Of a stretch of DNA of 64,000 nt, positions 57,401-64,000 are shown piece after piece. Position 1 is the stretch's first letter; each line of letters opens with the position of its first letter. The stretch comes from Wallemia ichthyophaga EXF-994 (lineage: Eukaryota > Basidiomycota > Wallemiomycetes > Wallemiales > Wallemiaceae), in assembly GCF_000400465.1 (NCBI RefSeq), contig NW_008806291.1, forward strand, positions 1 through 64,000, read 5' to 3'. The position numbers and the translations under genes are program-made. The notes below the pieces were generated by a model. The model worked only from the letters and a program-made list of their open reading frames with translations, had not been told where the DNA came from and did no database searches.

Positions 57401-60400
57401 GAGTGAAACGGCGGTATGTTGCAATGATAGTTGATTCTGCAGGCCCGTACGTGTTGAGCGACACAGTGTCTTCCCTGCACCACGCATTTGCGACAGGCTG
57501 GGGGAGTTTTTCACCGATGCTAATGAGCGACTCAAGCGAGCTGCAGTTCTGGAGCGACGACTGAGCCATGAAGGCCGGTGTGAGAAAGGCGTGGGTGGCT
57601 GCAAACCCTCTGACGAGCTCTTCAAATGATCCGACGAGGTTGTCGCGAGTAGATGAACAGAGTGTGCCGCAAGTCTTGCCAAGTGCGTAGAAGACGTCAA
57701 GTACGGAAACATCAAAGGTATATGCGGAGAAGTTGAGACAGCGGATATGTGTGTCTTTCTTCCATGGTATTTCCTCTTGCAAGACTGTCAAGCTTTGCAC
57801 AGCGGCAAAGTGCTCAATTGGAACACCCTTTGGTGCGCCAGTGGTACCTGATGTCCATATCAAGTACGCTAAATGATTAGGTTTGGTGCATATGGCGGGT
57901 TTGCTAGACGGCTGCTTGCTATAAATGACATCTGCAAAAGAGCTGACCGTGATCTTGTCTTGAACGATCTTGCTGACTAGAGCCTTGTTCTCTTCATCCC
58001 GAACGAGAACAACAGGACCGCCAGCACGCTCAAACAGATCCTTCTTTCTGAGCGCTGGAGCAGCAGTGTCAATAGGGCACCATGCACCACCAGCCTGTAC
58101 GAGCATTAGCAACATGGTCATAAACACACGCAACACACCTTCACGATACCGAGAATAGCCATGAACATCTCGGGAGTTTTTTCTATATGGATGGGGATGG
58201 GCGTGTCAGTGAGATCGCCGTAAGTTGAGGTAAGGTAGTTCGCGACTCTGTTAGCACGAGCGTCCAGCTCGGCATACGTCCATCTGATATCTTTGGAAGC
58301 GTCCAATGGGTCTGGTTTGAACCACAAAGCGAGCGATTGAGGGTAGTCTTTTGCATTTCTCTCAAATTGGTGGTGGATAAGTTCCGCTTCAACGCCTTCG
58401 ATACGGATAGGGTATGGGTTGACAGCGGACGCGAGAGAGTGGCTTACATCCACGGCGATATCTTTAAACTTTCTATCGAGATCGCCTTCAAGGATGCTCG
58501 ATAGAATGTCATCGAATTGCCTCAGCATCATAGCAGACGACTCCTCGACCAAGACGTTATTGGAGCATGTAGCTCTCAACCTAATAGTATCGTTTGGATC
58601 AGGCCAAATTTCCAAAACGACAGCGAACTCTGTAACCATAGGAGGATATTCCGAGTGCGTCCAGAGCTCTGTCTGGGATGCGCCTTGAGCGAATTGCTGC
58701 AATGCAATGGTAGTGTCGTAGATGATACCGTTGTCACCACTAAGAATCTTTGGTGGCAAGTGTCGGTGTACCAAGCCCTCAGCATTGCTTCTAACTAAAG
58801 ACTTGAGCACGCCGCCTACACTGTCATCATTCGGATTAGTCACACGAATAGGCGAAGCTGTAAACACAGGGCCGACGGTATGCTCGAGTTGGTCCGTCGT
58901 TCTGCCACCGACGATGCTACCGAATACAATGTCGTCGGCGTCAGACTCCGAGTACGCCAACAAGATGCTTGACCAGGCAGCCTGCACGATCGAGAGTGGT
59001 GATAGCTTAAGCTCGCGTGCCTTCTGGAGAAATGAGCTATGAGAGAGTTTGGACGTGACATTCGAGACGTGATGGCCTGTTTTCTTTGCGTCCTGCCTCA
59101 ATCCTGTAAGATCTGGGAACGGGTCTGAGGTAAAGTTGCTTAGCTTTCCACCCCAGTATTCAGCATTAGCCTGTGCGTCAGCGGTGAAGACATCCACAAG
59201 CGCATGAACAAATCCCTCTCTGGGTACTTCTGCATACGGATCACGGTAGAGTGTAGCAAGCTCGTCGAGCATCAAAGCAAGCGAAGCACCGTCTGTTGAT
59301 TTGTGAGTGGTTGACATTACCAAGATAGCTATCGACACCTACCAAACAGTGCGTGATGAAGACTGACAACGAGTTTCTTCGATTTGGAGTCGGAGTAGAT
59401 CGCGCCGCTTTGCGTTCTCTCCAATAGTGAGAACTTGACTGAAGCAGTATCAATGTGTTGCTGGACTAGTTGATCGACATCACCTCCTTCGACCTCGTCG
59501 AATGTTGTTATAGGGTCAACAGGTACAACCACCTGTGCGAATGCGCTGATGTGGCTGTTGTCGATGAGCACAAAGCGGGTGCGTAGAATTTCATGTCGTC
59601 TCACGAGCTCGCACCAGGCATTGCGAAGCCTCTCACTATCCACACCCTCTTTCAGGGTGTAAACGGAGTGGTTGATGTACCCTGTGCCCGTCTTGGAGTA
59701 CAATGCAAGTAAGCCCGTCTGCATTGTTGTCGCAGGTCTGATAGCTTCAGGCTGTGCCCCAAGCGCCTCTTCGACAATTGGGAGTGCTTGGCTGCGAAAC
59801 TCCTCCTCTATATCTTCATATACGGCCTGTCTGTTGTCATTTTCGCCGAAGCCCTCCTCCGTTCTCTGGAATGCAATGTTTGCTAGCGCAGCAGGAGACA
59901 GACCTTTAATGACATCTTCGATTGTAATGGCGAGTAGACCCTCTTCACGAGCCAAACTAAGAAAACGAACACCCCTCAGCGAGTCAATACCCAAGGCTAG
60001 GAGTGTGAGGTTCGCATCTATTTCCTTCTCCTCTAACCCCACTGTCTTTGAAATGCAACTGAGGACTTTGTCGAGTGTTGGGGTATCGAGAATATGAACA
60101 GCCTCTACAGGCTGCTCTTCAGCAGTGCTAGTAGCACCTACGACATAGCCCTCGCTTATGTGATCCTTCACATATTTAGCGATCGCCTTTCTATCAGCCT
60201 TCCCGGCTGTAGAGCGAGGTATATCATCGGCAAACAAGTAAGCTTGTGGACGCATGTGCGCTGGAAGATGTTTTTCTGCACTCTCCGCACATCTCCCTAC
60301 CAGCGATGTGGAGTGTGGTGTCACATAAGCGCACAGCTGGCCTTCTGGTTGGATGACGACAGTGTGGACAGAGCGAAGACCGGGAGTGTTGGAAAGAATA

Positions 60401-61994
60401 GAGTCAATTTCACCCAGCTCAACACGCCTTCCGTTCAGCTTGACTTGCTCCAATCCCATACGACCAAGGTACTCAACGTTGTTCCACTGATTCTTCTCGT
60501 CTAGCACAACGCGAGCCTTGTCGCCTGTTCTATACAGCCTGCCGAGACCTTGAACATTAATAAAAGCCTTTTCTGTCTGTTCGGCCATTTTTAAGTATCC
60601 TTTCGCCAGCTGAGGTCCGCCAATAGCGAGCTCGCCCGAGAATCCCATTGGCATGACCTTGTTGAGGGTTGGGTGAAGAATGAGCAGAGAAGCTGTATCA
60701 ATTGGAGGACCTAGCTTTGCACCTGACTGTTCGGATGGATGTTTACGGAGGGTTACGTTGATCGCTGCTTCGGTCGGTCCGTATGCGTTGTACAGCGAGT
60801 TGCCGGGGCGGGTGAAGTTGCTAATCACCCTATCTGACAGCTTCTCACCCATGGTCCACAGCTCAAACCCGTCCGGCAGTTTGTCTGGGTTGAAAAGGCC
60901 AGCAATTGAAGGTGTGGCCATCATGTGTGTGCAACGGAGCTTTGACACGACTAACTCGGGGTTGGTGAGAAATTCTGCGCGCGGAGAAGCACATATAGTG
61001 CTTCCAGAGCTGAGAGACATGAAAGTCTCCATGATGGACTGCATTGTGTCAGAGTTGCGGGTGTGTTGATATCAATAGTGAGACTTACAGGATCGAACGT
61101 CGACGGAGCGAATTGGAACCATCTTACCTTATTGTCGAGTGGCCTGACGGCTAAGTGAGATTGTATCGATGCTGCTGCTGCTGAATGCTGTATTTGGACA
61201 CCTTTAGGTTTGCCTGTTGAGCCAGAAGTGAAGAGAACGTATGCAACGTCGTCTGGGGTCGCTTGTTGGGGTGCGTCGACAGCCAAACACTCTCTACTCA
61301 AGTACTCGACCATAAAAGCAGAGACATCGATGTATTGGGTGTCTCGCTTAATCCAAGCATCACGCTCACCCAAGCCGAGTACGACGGATGCATCCAAATC
61401 ATCTAGTAATCCAAGCTGCCTTTCTACAGGCGCTTGTAGATCGAATGGGCTGAATGCATTGGCTGATTTCAGTGCAGCCAAGTACCCAATGTATAGTTCC
61501 AGCGAAGGTGGGAGAAGGAGAGGAACAACAGCACGGGTGCAAGGTATTTGCACAGCCAAAGCACTTGATAAGCTGTCTAGCTGAGCGTAGGTGAGTGTAG
61601 ATCCGTTGAAATCCACAGCGACGCAATCTGCGTGCATCTTGGATTGAGTGATGAAATCTGAGTGAAGTAATTTATCAATCGGAGGTTTGCTTGGTGGGTG
61701 ATTGAGTTTTGAAAGCGGGAGATCATCGTCGTTGTTGATAAAGAAGCGTTTGAGGGTGTGAGCGAGTTCTTGGCTGATACGATGCTTCATGGTAACATGG
61801 CCGTTGTTGATTGTGATGCGGAATAGATAGTCATCGCAGCTCGACTCGTAATCCTCATGCAGCTGGAAATCTTGGTGGGTGAATGGGGACACCTCGACGC
61901 TGCCATCGGCGCAAGAGATTGTACTGCCGTTGTGCTCGTAAGTAAATTCATCATCGCACAGGAATTCTTTCAGTAATGTTTGAAATCTTTCCAT
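48411..61994 (-). CDS. Ferrichrome-type siderophore peptide synthetase
   Basis: A multimodular NRPS of about 4339 residues, order A1-T1-C1-A2-T2-C2-A3-T3-C3-T4-C4-T5-C5, the layout of ferrichrome synthetases (SidC, NPS2, Sid2). A1 and A2 have intact cores (TSGSTGKPKG, NAYGPTEAA, YRTGD; TSGTTGAPKG, NTYGPAEST, YLTGD). A3 (about 55180-53560) lacks them. T sites read LGIDSLRG, LGVDSI, LGVDSLSA, LGIDSISS and LGLDSVGA. C active sites read HHALFDG, HHAIYDG, HHAVYDG, HHALYDG and HHALYDA. Twelve introns of 44-52 nt (61039, 59293, 58095, 56574, 55191, 54417, 52389, 52036, 51079, 50615, 48692 and 48561 as left ends); removing them leaves 13020 nt, divisible by three. It builds cyclic hexapeptides from hydroxyornithine and Gly/Ser/Ala. 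Confidence 0.93.
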
Positions 61995-62120
61995 TTTTTT
62001 GGTGGTTCGGGAGAAGAAAATGATTAGATTGATTATCTCGATAAAGATCTCAGGATAACGATCTCAGGCACCAAAAACTTTATCGGCGAGGAATTTTTAG
62101 GTGAGCAGGTGGATTGAGTG
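61995..62120 (-). promoter_or_regulatory. Siderophore synthetase promoter with GATA cluster
   Basis: Four GATAA cores occur in about 52 bp just before the synthetase start: TTATC at 62033-62037, GATAA at 62040-62044 and 62054-62058, and TTATC at 62080-62084. Three fit HGATAR. GATCTCAGG is also repeated at 62045 and 62060. Iron-sensing GATA repressors (Urbs1, SreA, Sre1) bind such sites before siderophore genes, so iron repression is likely. Confidence 0.6.
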
Positions 62121-62252
62121 GCACTGACTCTTTCAACACATCTAGCCTTTTAATTGCCGTAGATCGCGATTTTCGCGCTTTCGTCCGAAGATCAGATTGG
62201 GGGATAATCAAGTGCATGAGGCGAGCAATAAACAAATTGGTAAGCGCTCTTT

Positions 62253-62661
62253 CTAGATGAGAGCAAGTGGCTTGGACGGTGTCAGCGTTTTTTCTAATAC
62301 ATGCCCAATGCTCACGCTACAAGAGAGTCCGATTAAACCGTCTTCCTCAACACCGTCACCTGTGAGTCACTGTTAGCTGACGTGTACTTCAACAACCCCC
62401 CCTCTTACAGCAGACTGGCGTGTTCTTGCACTCATCCTCAATCGCAATTGCAAGAATTGGGATTTGGAGACACTGTAAAGCAACTTGGTCGAGGATGTTT
62501 CCAAGGGCGAGCAGAGAGTCTTGTTCGCCGGTGCTTTTCTGCGAGTCTTTGGAGGTGTTGCAACAGCTGATTTCACCTGTATTGCAAGAACCGGTTTTTG
62601 ATGTCCACTCACTGGCGACTAAACCGGTAAGGGCGAGAAAGACTGCTGTAGTTTGTATCAT
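62253..62661 (-). CDS. Class I hydrophobin
   Basis: A small secreted surface protein that self-assembles at hydrophobic-hydrophilic interfaces. The signal peptide is MIQTTAVFLALTGLVAS. The eight-cysteine pattern is complete: GSC, SCC, QC, EC, CC and SC, the last in LIGLSCSVSIG. One 49-nt intron (62360-62408) falls inside the CC pair of the second half (phase 1); without splicing the frame ends early. The product is 119 residues. It is a tandem paralogue of the gene at 62961-63370; both share WxSKTGSCNTG and DECKNTPVCC. Confidence 0.92.
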
Positions 62662-62960
62662 TTTGGATGACTGTATAAGATAAAGACTCCTTTGCTCCAT
62701 TCAGCGTTATTTATTTCTCCCATAAACCCCGATTCATTCATTCCTCGGTGGGTCATACGAGCGGGATGGGAAATGAAGCCCAAATAATGTAGATACATTA
62801 CGAATATGCATGGATCATCTCAATTCAACTGCCCGACTCAAGTCAACTACACATAAGAGTCGCGAAGCTCAAATTGATTACAGACACACAAACACGTTAA
62901 CGAAAGCAATATTAAGGTATTAGGTACATCGAAAAACGCTTTACTATTCGTTGTGATCGC

Positions 62961-63370
62961 TTAGATGACGGAGAGCGGAGTGCAGTTAACACCGACGAGG
63001 CCGTCTGACTCCATGTCTTCACAACAGACAGGGGTATTCTTGCACTCATCTGCAGAGTCATGTTAAACTAAAATAGTCGTGAACAAGCTTACTTACCTTC
63101 CACAGCAACTCCAATCAAAAGTGGAACTTGGTCGCAGTTGAGGCCGACTTGGGAGGCGATGTCGCCGGTTGAGATGAGGGCGTCGTTCTTGCCGGTGCTC
63201 TCTTGGGCGTCCTTGTTCAAGGAGCCTTGGCAGTGTGAGATGGTATCAAGCTACATATTCTCATACTTACAACAACTGATAGTGCCAGTGTTACATGAGC
63301 CGGTCTTGGATTCCCAGCCAGCTGAAACAGAGGCGATGAGGGCGGTGGCGAAGACAGTTTGAGCGATCAT
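62961..63370 (-). CDS. Class I hydrophobin, paralogue
   Basis: The second hydrophobin of the pair: signal peptide MIAQTVFATALIASVSA, then GSC, SCC, NC, EC, CC and NC, all eight cysteines. Two introns (63226-63270 inside the first CC, phase 1; 63050-63096 before DECKN) give 105 residues ending CTPLSVI. The mature chain has about 13 Asp/Glu and 4 Lys, so it is acidic. Its introns do not match those of the neighbouring hydrophobin, although the proteins are clearly related. Confidence 0.93.
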
Positions 63371-63609
63371 TGTGAGTTGAAGTGGAATTGGTGTTGTAGA
63401 ATAAAAGGTTGGACAGCGCTCACTTTTTATACCCCAGCTAAGATACTAAATTAAAGGCGCACTAAAGACGTACTAAAATGTAGATGAAAATTTAGCCGAA
63501 GAATGAATGAAATCAAGGAGGAATGAAGAAAGAATGAAGAAGAGATATGAATAAAGATGTATTTCCGCGCCAGGTATAACAAACGAAGCTGTTGAACCTA
63601 CTTACATTT

Positions 63610-64000
63610 CTACGAACGGTAGCTGGAGTTTTGTTAGTTGATAGGTGAGACAGTCGCAAGCACATCACCCACTCTCCATTAATAGTAACATCTTGCTATA
63701 GTTAGCATGTCTGTAGCTTAGTATATACGTAATACACTCACATTCCTGCATTGTCGACGTTAGCAAGAGCAACAAATACCTAAAGCACACCACTCACATG
63801 AGACAAATCGCAAGTCCAGTACCTAGCCGTCTCCTCACCGATGCACAAATCGATGTGAATATCTAAATCTTCCATCTTGAGCACCTCCGCGGCTCTAGCC
63901 TCATCGACGGTCTCGGGTTCGCCGTTTGTGAGAAGGCGAACATCTGGTGAACCGTCTGTCGGTCTGAATTTCACTGTGACTTTAGAAGGATCGATTGGAG
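63610..64000 (-). CDS. ARG7: Ornithine acetyltransferase (ArgJ), 3' end
   Basis: The C-terminal part of the mitochondrial glutamate N-acetyltransferase of the arginine acetyl cycle, which yields ornithine. The window ends inside it. Visible: [35 protein letters not shown] and YWTCDLSH; then three introns (63746-63797, 63692-63741, 63623-63672) leave exons of 4 nt (63742-63745, GAAT), 19 nt and 13 nt. Spliced, the end reads SHEYVTINGDYRS, the near-invariant ArgJ terminus. All three introns have CTAAC branch points. N-terminal and catalytic Thr regions lie outside. Confidence 0.92.

Overview
The window looks like nuclear DNA of a basidiomycete yeast or mould with a very compact genome. Nearly every gene has short introns (about 42-62 nt) that start GTGAGT or GTGGGT and carry a CTAAC-like branch point. 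Neighbouring start codons are often under 110 bp apart. The content is typically basidiomycete: class I hydrophobins, a ferrichrome-type peptide synthetase, HP1 and a HOXA13-like coiled-coil protein. A Wallemia-like species is my best guess, from the compactness, short introns and acidic hydrophobins; this is inference. I see no rRNA, tRNA, CRISPR array or intact transposon.

Layout. 1-5355 is AT-rich and has no credible gene. 5.4-10 kb holds two head-to-head Zn2Cys6 regulators. 10-21 kb holds two secreted chitin deacetylases, an SMR/CCCH RNA-surveillance-type protein, ribosome-biogenesis factor BFR2, complex I subunit NDUFS8, two proteins of unknown function and lanosterol demethylase ERG11. 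21-32 kb holds malic enzyme, a disordered protein, and DNA polymerases eta and alpha sharing a 41-bp divergent promoter with an MCB box. 32-41 kb holds a small cupin, two MFS transporters, DPH2 and RNase P/MRP subunit RPP30. 41-48.4 kb holds a tiny new protein, an HP1-type chromodomain protein, a HOXA13-like coiled-coil protein, ALG14, FKBP12 and the small-RNA methyltransferase HEN1. 48.4-62 kb is one 13.6-kb ferrichrome synthetase gene, A-T-C-A-T-C-A*-T-C-T-C-T-C, whose third A domain has decayed. 62-64 kb holds two tandem hydrophobins and the 3' end of ornithine acetyltransferase (ARG7).

How they fit together. The synthetase uses N5-acyl-N5-hydroxyornithine, and ARG7 feeds ornithine synthesis; GATA sites before the synthetase suggest iron repression. 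HP1 and HEN1 imply heterochromatin and small-RNA silencing. POL1 and RAD30 pair replication with lesion bypass. Hydrophobins and chitin deacetylases act at the cell surface.

Gene models were spliced by eye. For every multi-exon model reported as complete, the summed exon length is a multiple of three. That checks the joins but is not transcript evidence.
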